Source: Deltaproteobacteria bacterium
GTDB taxonomy: Bacteria > Myxococcota_A > UBA796 > UBA2385
NCBI GenBank assembly: GCA_018401435.1
Contig: JAGYJW010000034.1
Span: 1-64,000 of the forward strand
DNA: 64,000 nucleotides
Reading direction: 5' to 3'
Positions 1 to 7,768 of this stretch are shown one piece after another. A program made the translations under genes and the position numbers. Positions within the stretch are counted from its first letter, which is position 1; every line of letters starts with the position of its first letter. A model generated the notes under the pieces. The model was not told where the DNA came from and searched no databases. It saw only the letters and a list, made by a program, of their open reading frames with translations.

Positions 1-714
1 CGGGCCGACGCCGCCCGCGCCTTGCACAAGCTCGCGGTGCAGGAGTGGTCCTTGCCCCAGAGCTGCAGCGGCTGCGCCAAGGCCCTGCGGGTGGGCGCCA
101 TCACCCAGACCTGCGACTTCAAGTGCCCGGCCTGCGGCGCCCGCTCCCGGGTAGAGCCCGGCCCTGCCACGCGGGCCTACCTGGACGACAGCCGCCTGGG
201 CGCCCTGGCCGAAGAGGCCGTGCTGGACGACCTGGTCGCCCTCGAAGAGGCCCGGCGCCGCTACACGGGCTGGATGCACCCCCTGGACGAGGACTACGCC
301 GCCTTCGAGGAGGTGGCCAAGACCACCTGGACCCGCTGGGCCGAGGCCTTCGCGCCCCTTCACCCGGCCTGGGACGAGGCCAACGCCCGCCGCGAGTCCG
401 CCCGCCGCATCGACGAGACGCTGGGCCCCTGGCGCAGCGACGCCGCCCGCGAACGCCGCGGGCTGCTCAGCCGGGGCGTGGCCCTGGTGCGCAGCGGCAA
501 CCAGCGCGACGTGATGGACCTGGCCAACGCGCAACAGCGCGGCGCGGTGCGCCTGCTCGAAGACCTCGCCAACTGCCTGCACGAGCACGAAGATCGCGGG
601 GGCGCCTGGCAGTGTCTGGCCTTGCTGCACCATGTCAGCCGCATGACCGAAGACCGCGACGCCTGGATGCGCCGCCGCATCGCCGAGCTCGACGAGGCCC
701 TGCGCACCCGCTGA
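1..714 (+). CDS. Zinc-ribbon protein, 5' partial
   Basis: The frame is open to the first base of the window, so the gene starts upstream; a TTG at 22 is only an internal candidate. Near the visible N-terminus there is a CxxC pair (SCSGC), then a CxxxCxxC group (CDFKCPACG), which together look like a small zinc ribbon. The rest is a charged helical domain rich in Arg, Glu and Ala with WTRW and WRSDAARERR segments. I do not recognise a family beyond the zinc ribbon. It lies 71 bases upstream of a cyclic-nucleotide-binding protein on the same strand, so the two could be co-transcribed. Function unknown. Confidence 0.65.
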   Translation, partial: RADAARALHKLAVQEWSLPQSCSGCAKALRVGAITQTCDFKCPACGARSRVEPGPATRAYLDDSRLGALAEEAVLDDLVALEEARRRYTGWMHPLDEDYAAFEEVAKTTWTRWAEAFAPLHPAWDEANARRESARRIDETLGPWRSDAARERRGLLSRGVALVRSGNQRDVMDLANAQQRGAVRLLEDLANCLHEHEDRGGAWQCLALLHHVSRMTEDRDAWMRRRIAELDEALRTR

Positions 715-785
715 CCCGAGCTGGGCTGCAGGCCCTCATCCTCCGCCCCCTGGATTCCGTCTCCTGGGGTGAGCCGGAGGCCCGC

Positions 786-1769
786 ATGGCAGCGATCGAA
801 CTCAAGAACCTGGTCTTCTTCGTTGGGCTGGAGCCCAAGCGCCTGGCCAAGGACCTCGAACACCTGCAGCCCTTCACCGTTGGGGCGGGCGAGGTGCTCG
901 TGCAGCAGGGCGACCTCGACGACGCCCTGTTGATGGTCTTGGACGGCGAGGTGAGCATCGAGGTGGGCCAGCCCGCCTTGGAGGTCGCCCGCGCCGTCAA
1001 GAGCGAGATCATCGGTGAGACCGCCCTCTTCCACCCGGCCTGGCGCCGAGAGGCCACGCTGCGCACCGCCACCACCTGCACCGTGGTCGTCCTGGGTGGG
1101 GCCAGCATCGCCGCCTTGCGTACCGGGGGCAGCCCCATGTTGGCCGCCTTGGAGCGGGCCGCTCTGCACAGCCTGGGCCGGCGCCTGCGCCGGGTCGCCT
1201 TGCAAGCCCCCACCGAGGTGCTGGCGCCGCCGCCACCCCAGGCCCCTCCCAGCCTGGGTATGCGCATCAAGCGCTGGTTCTCGGGGCGCCCCGAGGGCCA
1301 CTGCCCCCAGCCCGACACCGCCAGCGTGCTGGCCAGGACCCTGCCCGAACTCAGCCCGGCCGAGCTTCAGCGCCTGGTGCCGGCCTTCGAGGCCCTGGAG
1401 GTCCCCACCGACTATGGCCTGCCCACCGACGCCTTGCCCGGCCCCCCCCTGCGCATCGTCGCATCGGGCGTCTTCGAGCTGCGGGATCCCCGTGGGGAGC
1501 CCGGCCAGCAACGCGTTCTCGCGCGGATTGGCGCCGGCGAGATGATCGAGCCCGCCACCCTGGTTCATGGCAACACCTGCACCAGCCTGCCGGTCTGCGC
1601 CCAGCAGGGCTGGATTCTTCAGTTGGACCGCGATGCCGCCACCGCCCTGCTCAAAGAGGCGTCGGCCACCGGCCACGCCCTGCGGCGGGCCGTCTACGAG
1701 TCCATGATGACCGACCTCATCCACCGGAACACCGCCTGGCACAAGCGGTGGGTCGAAAAGGCGGCCTGA
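786..1769 (+). CDS. Double cyclic-nucleotide-binding (CNB) domain protein
   Basis: A 327-residue protein. I chose the ATG at 786, which follows a purine-rich GGAGG-like stretch, because the sequence upstream in this frame is only a shadow of the preceding gene. Residues about 10-125 form a cNMP-binding (Crp/PKA-type) beta-roll: GEVLVQQGD, then MVLDGEVSIEVG, then GETALF. A linker with APPPPQAPPS follows. A second, more degenerate roll is visible near residues 215-310 (IVASGVFELRDPRG, IGAGEMIEPATL). No helix-turn-helix is visible, so it is unlikely to be a Crp-type activator; a regulatory or scaffold role is inferred. Ligand binding is unproven because the second roll lacks a clear phosphate-binding cassette. 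Confidence 0.82.
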   Translation: MAAIELKNLVFFVGLEPKRLAKDLEHLQPFTVGAGEVLVQQGDLDDALLMVLDGEVSIEVGQPALEVARAVKSEIIGETALFHPAWRREATLRTATTCTVVVLGGASIAALRTGGSPMLAALERAALHSLGRRLRRVALQAPTEVLAPPPPQAPPSLGMRIKRWFSGRPEGHCPQPDTASVLARTLPELSPAELQRLVPAFEALEVPTDYGLPTDALPGPPLRIVASGVFELRDPRGEPGQQRVLARIGAGEMIEPATLVHGNTCTSLPVCAQQGWILQLDRDAATALLKEASATGHALRRAVYESMMTDLIHRNTAWHKRWVEKAA

Positions 1770-1777
1770 GGCCGCGC

Positions 1778-2626
1778 TCAGCCTTCCAGGTCCGCGATCT
1801 CGGCCACAGTGAGCTGCAGAGACGCGGCGCCGACATTCTCCAGCAGGTGGTCCACGCTGGAGGTGCCTGGGATCGGCAGCATCACCGGGCTGCGTTGCAG
1901 CAGCCAGGCCAAGGCGACCTGGCTGGTGCTGACCTGCCGCGCCGCCGCCACCCTGGCCAGGGCGCCGCCCTGGGCCTTGGACAGCTCCGCGGCTGCCAGC
2001 GGGTACCAGGGGATGAAGCCGATGCCGTGGGCCTCGCAGGCCTGCAGCACGTCCTCGTCGGCGCGGTAGCCCAGGTTGTAGCGATTCTGCACGGTCGCGA
2101 TGGGCACGATGGCGCGCGCCTCTTCCAGCTCGGCCACCGTTATATTGCTCAGCCCCACGTGGCGAATCAGGCCCTCGGCGCGGGCCTCTGCCAGGGCGCC
2201 CACGCTGTCGGCAAAGGGCACGTCGTCATCCGGGGCATGAAGCTGGTAGAGGTCGATGCAATCCAAGCGCAGCCGCCGCAGGCTGTTGCGCACGGCCCGC
2301 GCCAGGTGGGCCGGCCGCCCGTCGGTGTCCCAGACCTGCGGGCCGCCCCGGGCCAGCCCACCCTTGGTCGCCACCACCAGCCCCGGCGCGTAGGGGTGCA
2401 GCGCCTCGGCGATCTGGTACTCGTTCACCTCGGGGCCATAGGCATCCGAGGTGTCGATCAGGTTGATGCCCTGATCCAGCGCTGCCCGCAGCACCCGCCC
2501 GGGCAGCGCGGCGTCGGCGTGGGGCCCCCAGACGCCCGGACCGCAGAGGCGCATGGCCCCAAAGCCCAGGCGGTGGACCGGCAGATCGCCGCCAATGAAG
2601 AAGCGGCCGGATGATTCGATGCCCAT
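1778..2626 (-). CDS. Aldo/keto reductase
   Basis: A 282-residue NADPH-dependent oxidoreductase of the aldo/keto reductase superfamily. The N-terminus carries the HRLGFGAMRLCG strand. The catalytic tetrad can be read as Asp and Tyr in LIDTSDAYGP, Lys in VVATKGG and His in YQLHAPD. The C-terminal LPIPGTSS segment is the family's cofactor-binding signature. Length fits a single AKR barrel. It is convergent with the CNB gene upstream (8 bases apart) and looks monocistronic. The substrate cannot be told from sequence; the closest general type is the YajO/PdxI-like group of short AKRs. Confidence 0.95.
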   Translation of the reverse strand: MGIESSGRFFIGGDLPVHRLGFGAMRLCGPGVWGPHADAALPGRVLRAALDQGINLIDTSDAYGPEVNEYQIAEALHPYAPGLVVATKGGLARGGPQVWDTDGRPAHLARAVRNSLRRLRLDCIDLYQLHAPDDDVPFADSVGALAEARAEGLIRHVGLSNITVAELEEARAIVPIATVQNRYNLGYRADEDVLQACEAHGIGFIPWYPLAAAELSKAQGGALARVAAARQVSTSQVALAWLLQRSPVMLPIPGTSSVDHLLENVGAASLQLTVAEIADLEG

Positions 2627-2680
2627 GGGACCTCCAGGGTGTTGGCTAACCCGGGGGCGAGGGGCTCCGCGGCCGGAGGC

Positions 2681-3103
2681 TCAACATGCAACACCTGGCA
2701 CCTTTATAAGCAGGAAGAGGCCCAGGGCCGCGGTGGCCAGCCCCGCGACCCCGAAGATCGCGCCGATCAGCCGAGCCCAGCTGCCCGAAAAGCGCTGCAG
2801 GCCCCCGGGCGTGTACAGCTGGACCTCCGCGGTGATGTAGACGAGCAGCCCATTCTGGATGAAGAGACGTCCTCCGCCCGCCAAGGCGCAGAGGCCCATC
2901 AGTGGCAGCAAGGCGGGCGGGTGGAACCAGGTGGCCAGCACGGCGCCCAGTCCGGCCACTACCAGCAGGGCGGTGAAGACCCGGCCCAGCCGCAGCAGCA
3001 GGGCGAGGCCGCGCCGCGGGTCGCGGTCGGGGGGCACCGGCCTGCCCGCAGGCGGGAGGCCCTGGGGGCGGGCTTCTTCGGGCTGGGGACGGGTCGGGGT
3101 CAT
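2681..3103 (-). CDS. Small integral membrane protein
   Basis: The ATG at 3103 gives a 140-residue protein. The same frame remains open upstream, but that part mirrors the opposite gene. The first 35 residues are polar and proline-rich (PQPEEARPQGLPPAGRPVPPDRDPRRG). Hydrophobic segments then follow: VFTALLVVAGLGAVLATWF, ALLPLMGLCALAGGGRLF and a C-terminal LIGAIFGVAGLATAALGLFLLI. A short soluble loop (VYITAEVQLYTPGGLQRFSGSW) lies between the second and third. It is divergent from the exported protein at 3134, leaving only 30 bases for both promoters. No family recognised. Confidence 0.72.
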   Translation of the reverse strand: MTPTRPQPEEARPQGLPPAGRPVPPDRDPRRGLALLLRLGRVFTALLVVAGLGAVLATWFHPPALLPLMGLCALAGGGRLFIQNGLLVYITAEVQLYTPGGLQRFSGSWARLIGAIFGVAGLATAALGLFLLIKVPGVAC

Positions 3104-3133
3104 GGCGCTCCGCGCTCGCGCTATCCTCTCTCC

Positions 3134-4235
3134 ATGAAGCTCGTCGCCCTGCTCCTCTCCATCGCCATCGCCCCCGCCGCGGATGAGGTCGCGGCCATCG
3201 AGGATCTGGGCCGGGTCCAGCACCCCTGTGTGGCCCAGCTCTCCCGCAGCGCGGGTGCGGCGCAAAGCCCCGCCCGGCAGGTGGACGACGGGCTCTGCCT
3301 CTATGCCGTGGGGCGCTACGATCAGGCGCTGGAGACCCTCTCGGCGGCCCTGCCCCAGGGCGGCCTGCCCGCAACGCCCGACCTCACCCTGGTCGAGGCG
3401 GCCACGGTGCGGGTGCTGCTGCTGGCCCGCCGGAACCGCGGGGCAGAGGCCCAGACCCGCCTCGCCGAACTCCAGGCCCGCCTGGGGGCCGGCCACCCCC
3501 AGTGCCAGCGGGCGGAGCTGGCGGTGGTCGCGGCCCAGGCCGGCGCCGCTGTCGCCTGGGCCCGCGCAGAGGCCCTGTGGAAAGGCCGCGCCCGACAGCC
3601 CGCCGCTGGTGCTGGCCCTGGCCGAGCTGACCTCCGCCGATCCCGACGCCGCCCCCGCCTGGGCCCGCGCGATCATCGGCCGCCCCAGCGAGCAGCTCAA
3701 CCAGTACAACCGCGCCATCGCCCAGCTGGGCAGCGGTCGCTACGGGGAATGCATCGCCGAGATTGAAGGCCTGCTGCCCACCCTCAACGATGAGGCCGCC
3801 CTTCGCCGCGCCCGCCTGCTGGGCTACCGCTGCGCCGCCCATGGCGGGGATCTGGGGGCGGCCAACCGCCAGATGATGGCCCTGCGGGACCTGCCCGCCC
3901 TGGATGACCAGGCGGTGCTGGCCCACGCCGACCTCTTGGACCAGGTGGGCAAGACCGCCGATGCCCTGCGCCTGGTGGAGCTGGCCAGGGTGGCGGATCG
4001 GCGGGCGGCCGATACCCGGCTGTTGCGATGGAACCTCGCCCTGGATCGCCTGGACGCCGCCCTCGCGGTGGCCGAGGCCCGGCAGGCCAGCCCCGAGAGC
4101 CGCGCCACCCTGGGCCTCGCCCTGCACAAGCAGCGCCGAGAGGCCGACGCCCGGATCGTGCTTGCCAGCGCCTGCCCGGAGCTGGAAAAGGGCGAGCGCC
4201 GAGACTGCGAGGCCCTGCTGGCCCGGTTGAGGTAG
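3134..4235 (+). pseudogene. Frameshifted TPR-like exported protein
   Basis: The gene starts at ATG 3134 with a clear signal peptide (MKLVALLLSIAIAPAADE). It continues as an Ala/Leu/Arg-rich helical-repeat protein in one frame to about 3580, where coding potential switches to the next frame and runs to the stop at 4235. The junction is the AAA at 3581-3583: removing one A joins EALWK to AAPDSPPLVLALAELT without loss. The restored product is about 366 residues with TPR-like helical pairs (YAVGRYDQALETLSAAL; GRYGECIAEIEGLLPTLND; AVLAHADLLDQVGKTADALRLVELA). A single-base sequencing error is the simpler explanation; a genuine recent frameshift is possible. Probable periplasmic scaffold protein. 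Confidence 0.75.
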
Positions 4236-4259
4236 GGGGACGCTCCACCCGGAGCCCCC

Positions 4260-4685
4260 ATGCGCTTCCTGCACAGCATGATTCGTGTCTACGACCTGGA
4301 CGCGGCCCTGCACTTCTTCTGCGACCTGCTCGGCCTCCAGACGCTTCGGCGCAACGACTACCCGAGCGGGCGCTTCAGCCTGATCTTCCTGGGTACGGGC
4401 GCCGAGGGCGACAACGCCACCGTCGAGCTGACCTGGAATTGGGACCAGGCCGAGCCCTACAGCCAGGGCCGCAATTTCGGCCACCTCGCCTTTGCCGTGC
4501 CCGATATCTACGCCCTCTGCGAGAGGCTGCAGGCCGGCGGCGTCACGATTCGGCGGCCCCCGCGGGATGGGCGCATGGCCTTCGTGGTCAGCCCCGACGG
4601 CATCTCCGTGGAGCTGCTGCAAGCGGGCGAGGCCCTGGCCCCGGCCGAACCCTGGGCCAGCATGCAGAATACGGGGACCTGGTAG
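4260..4685 (+). CDS. gloA: Lactoylglutathione lyase-like (glyoxalase I) protein
   Basis: A 141-residue protein of the vicinal-oxygen-chelate fold with two beta-alpha-beta-beta-beta modules. The four metal-binding positions of glyoxalase I are readable: His5 (RFLHSMIRV), Glu56 (ATVELTWNW), His75 (FGHLAFAV) and Glu118 (ISVELLQ). GloA converts the methylglyoxal-glutathione hemithioacetal to S-lactoylglutathione using nickel or zinc. Length and spacing match the short bacterial enzyme. It lies 24 bases after the TPR-like gene and 71 bases before the first radical SAM gene, on the same strand. I see no functional link to the radical SAM block. Confidence 0.9.
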   Translation: MRFLHSMIRVYDLDAALHFFCDLLGLQTLRRNDYPSGRFSLIFLGTGAEGDNATVELTWNWDQAEPYSQGRNFGHLAFAVPDIYALCERLQAGGVTIRRPPRDGRMAFVVSPDGISVELLQAGEALAPAEPWASMQNTGTW

Positions 4686-4756
4686 GTGGCGGCGATGGAC
4701 CTGCGGCCCGGGCGCCGCTTCGGCTACCCTGCACCCCACAGCCCCAGGATCCCCCG

Positions 4757-6643
4757 ATGACCCGCGATCGCTCCGAGGCCATGCTCGAACGCGAGAAGGT
4801 CGCCAACAAGCCCAAGCACTGGGTGCGGGTGGTCACGGCCTGCAACAGCAAGTGCCTGTTCTGCCTGGACGCCGATACGCCGCGCAACGTCTACCTGCCC
4901 GAGGACGAGGTCAAGGCCGAGCTTCGCCGCGGCATCGAAGAGCTGGGCGCCGAAAAGGTCATCCTGTCCGGCGGAGAAGCCAGCCTCCACCCCCTCTTTC
5001 CAGAATTCATCCGATATGCAAAGGAAGACCTTGGTTATGACCGGGTACAGACCGTCACCAATGGCGTGCGCTACGCCGACCGGGACTTCTACAAGGCCTG
5101 CATGGCGGCCGGTCTGGGAGAGATCACCTTCTCCTTGCATGGCCACACCGCCGAGCTTCACGACTGGCTGACCCAGACCCCCAAGGCCTTTGTCAAGCTG
5201 ATGAAGGCCATGGTGCGGGCCATCCGGGACCCGGCGGGGCCCATCGTCAACGTGGACGTGGTCATCAACAAGCAGAATGTCGCCGTCATCGACAAGATCG
5301 TCGAGCTGGCCGCCAGCGTGGGCGTGACCGAGTTCGACCTGCTGCACGTGATTCCCCAAGCCAACGCCTATGACAACCGCGACCTGATGTTCTACGACGT
5401 GCGGGACCACCTCCCGACGCTGCAGAAGGTCTTCAGGCTCAACCGCCACCCCCGCTTCGTCATCTGGACCAACCGCTTCCCGGTGTCCTACCTCGAAGGC
5501 CTCGAAGAGCTGATTCAAGACCCCCACAAGATGCTCGACGAGGTCAACGGTCGGCGCTTCATGGTGCGCAACTACCTGGACACGGGCAAGAAGCTGGATT
5601 GCCGCGAGCCCGAACGCTGCGTGCATTGCTTCATCGAGCCTTTCTGCACGACGATGGACCGCGCGATGGCCGCCCAGCGGCAGGCCGGCGTCGCGGTCTG
5701 GGAGCACGGCGCCCCCGCCGCCGATGGCAGCCTGCCCGGTCTCCCGCTGCCCCTGCCCTTCGGCTGCGACACGGTAGGCGTGACCGTCGAGACCATGGCC
5801 GATCTGCTGCGGGTGGCCACCCACCTGCCCGAGGGTGCCGGCCTGGAGGCCCGGGTGAACCAGCCCGGCGCCTTGCCCCCCGGCTTGCCGCCCCTCGCGC
5901 TGATCGCCACCGAGCCCGCCCAGCTCGACGCCTGGCTGCTGGACGCCACCCGCCTCGCCAGCGGCGCCGCGCTGCGCATCGACCTCAACCAGCGCACGGC
6001 CCCCTGGCTGCTCGCCCACCGAGACGCCCTGGCCGGCTGCCTGGACAGCGTGCAGCTGCACCAGCCCGGCCACGAGCACCTCAGCGAGGCCCGGGTGCAA
6101 GACGTCCGCGACCCGGCTGCCTTCTTTACCGCCTTGAACCTGCCGATTCGGGTGATCGGCCTGCCCGCCTGCGCGGCCCCGGGCAGCCGCCTCGTGGACG
6201 GCGTGCGCCGCCTCTCGGCCCGCCTCTTCGAGGCCGAAACCGGCCGGATGTCCATCCGCGAGCTGGCCCGCGAGCACGTCTCGCAGCACTACCACGCCAA
6301 GAGCGTACGCTGCGCGGACTGCCGGGTGGACGCCCGCTGCGAGGGCCTGCCCATCAACCTGATTCGCGACCAGGGGCTCCGGCTGGCCCGCCCGCTGGTG
6401 GAGGGCCCCTGGGCCGAGGCGGCCGACGCCCAGCTGCGGGCCCGCTGGCCCGAGCCGCCCGCCCGGGGGCTGCACGGAAAGCCGCTGGAGGCCCCGCCTC
6501 CCAGCCTGCCCGGCTACGCCATGCCCGACGGACCGGTCATCGACCCGCTGGCCGCCGTGGCCCAGCGCCTGCGCGAGCGCCGAGAGGCCCGGCAGCGCGG
6601 CGAGGCCGCTGGTCCCAGCCCCTACGGTCCGCGGGGGGCCTGA
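4757..6643 (+). CDS. Radical SAM protein with two C-terminal Cys clusters
   Basis: A 628-residue radical SAM enzyme; the ATG at 4757 gives MTRDRSEAMLEREKV before the core. The [4Fe-4S]/SAM motif is C29-x3-C33-x2-C36 (CNSKCLFC), followed by the SAM-binding ILSGGEASLHP and the barrel strand ITFSLHGHTAELHD. After the barrel there is a C-x2-C-x5-C group at C288/C291/C297 preceded by C282. A second group with the same spacing lies at C519/C522/C528. These look like SPASM/Twitch-type auxiliary cluster ligands, common in peptide-modifying enzymes. Residues about 330-500 look like a second barrel-like half with no SAM motif. The stop overlaps the start of the next radical SAM gene (TGATG), so the two are translationally coupled. 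Substrate unknown. Confidence 0.88.
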   Translation: MTRDRSEAMLEREKVANKPKHWVRVVTACNSKCLFCLDADTPRNVYLPEDEVKAELRRGIEELGAEKVILSGGEASLHPLFPEFIRYAKEDLGYDRVQTVTNGVRYADRDFYKACMAAGLGEITFSLHGHTAELHDWLTQTPKAFVKLMKAMVRAIRDPAGPIVNVDVVINKQNVAVIDKIVELAASVGVTEFDLLHVIPQANAYDNRDLMFYDVRDHLPTLQKVFRLNRHPRFVIWTNRFPVSYLEGLEELIQDPHKMLDEVNGRRFMVRNYLDTGKKLDCREPERCVHCFIEPFCTTMDRAMAAQRQAGVAVWEHGAPAADGSLPGLPLPLPFGCDTVGVTVETMADLLRVATHLPEGAGLEARVNQPGALPPGLPPLALIATEPAQLDAWLLDATRLASGAALRIDLNQRTAPWLLAHRDALAGCLDSVQLHQPGHEHLSEARVQDVRDPAAFFTALNLPIRVIGLPACAAPGSRLVDGVRRLSARLFEAETGRMSIRELAREHVSQHYHAKSVRCADCRVDARCEGLPINLIRDQGLRLARPLVEGPWAEAADAQLRARWPEPPARGLHGKPLEAPPPSLPGYAMPDGPVIDPLAAVAQRLRERREARQRGEAAGPSPYGPRGA

Positions 6644-7680
6644 TGGCAAATCTCGGCTATCTACAACTTACGCGCAACTGCTACCAGCGCTGCCGATTCT
6701 GCAGCAATCCCCCCACCGGCGTAGACCTGACCGAGGCCGAGATGCGCGGCCTGATCGATGACCTCGTCGATATGGACTATGACGGCGTGATCTTGACCGG
6801 CGGCGAGCCCACCCTGTCGCCCCTGCTCATCCCCGCCCTGCGCTATGCGACCGAGAAGGGCCTCTACAACCGGATGATCACCAATGGTCAGCTGCTGGCG
6901 GACCGCGCCTTCTTCCAGCAGGTGGTGGACGCGGGGCTGCAACATATCCACGTGTCGCTGCACAGCTACCGCCCGGAGGTGCATGACTTCATCACCCAGT
7001 ATCCCCAGGCCTGGCGCACCCTGGTGGACTGCCTGGCGCTGGTGCCCGACATGGGCATCACCGCGGATATCAACACCGTAATCTGCGCCTATAACGCCGA
7101 TCATCTGCACGAGACGGTGATGTGGCTCTGCGACCGCTTCCCCTTCATCCGTCACTTCGTCTGGAACAATATGGATCCCGACGGAAACCGGGCAGAGGAC
7201 AACCCCGACTGCATCCCCCACCACTACGAGTTCCAAGTCAGCCTGGAATTGGCGATGGAATATCTGCACCAGACGGGACGCAGCTTCCGGGCCGAGCGGG
7301 TGCCCATCTGCTTCATGCGGCGCTTCCCTTGGGCCAGCACCGAGACGCGAAAGATCATCAAGGAGGAGGAGCGCTGCATCCGCTTCCTGGACGGAAAAGG
7401 TTTCGTACACCAGCAGGAGTTCCTGCACGGCAAGGGCGAGGCCTGCGACGCCTGCCGCTGGGACCCCATCTGTGCCGGCATGTTCAGCATGGACAAGACC
7501 TTTGACGAGCGAGAGCTATCGCCGGTTTTCGCCGATCCAACGCCGGTGATGCGCGAGGTCCTGGGCCGCGACCCCGAGCCCGAGCTGGTCGAGCGCATCC
7601 TCGCGCGCCGCGGGCGGCGGTCCAGCAGCGAGCAGCCCAGCAGGGAACAGCGGGCGCAGAAGCTCTCTCAACCCTTCTGA
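6643..7680 (+). CDS. Radical SAM protein
   Basis: A 345-residue radical SAM enzyme. The motif is C13-x3-C17-x2-C20 (CYQRCRFC), followed by VILTGGEPTLSP and IHVSLHSYRPEVHDF. After the barrel a lone Cys (near 245) and a C-x2-C-x5-C group (C268, C271, C277, CDACRWDPIC) suggest one auxiliary Fe-S cluster. This is the same spacing as in the enzyme encoded just upstream. Its ATG overlaps the previous stop by one base, so the two probably act as a pair. The last 30 residues are a polar, disordered tail (RRGRRSSSEQPSREQ). It is 88 bases upstream of the lipoprotein gene that begins the coupled Hxs run. Substrate not known. Confidence 0.88.
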   Translation: MANLGYLQLTRNCYQRCRFCSNPPTGVDLTEAEMRGLIDDLVDMDYDGVILTGGEPTLSPLLIPALRYATEKGLYNRMITNGQLLADRAFFQQVVDAGLQHIHVSLHSYRPEVHDFITQYPQAWRTLVDCLALVPDMGITADINTVICAYNADHLHETVMWLCDRFPFIRHFVWNNMDPDGNRAEDNPDCIPHHYEFQVSLELAMEYLHQTGRSFRAERVPICFMRRFPWASTETRKIIKEEERCIRFLDGKGFVHQQEFLHGKGEACDACRWDPICAGMFSMDKTFDERELSPVFADPTPVMREVLGRDPEPELVERILARRGRRSSSEQPSREQRAQKLSQPF

Positions 7681-7768
7681 TCGGCCATCGGGAGGTGACG
7701 GGACGCTTGCGGGGACCCTCTCCCTGCTCCTATGATGACCCCCCGTCTGTGTCCGAACCGGAGGGCCG

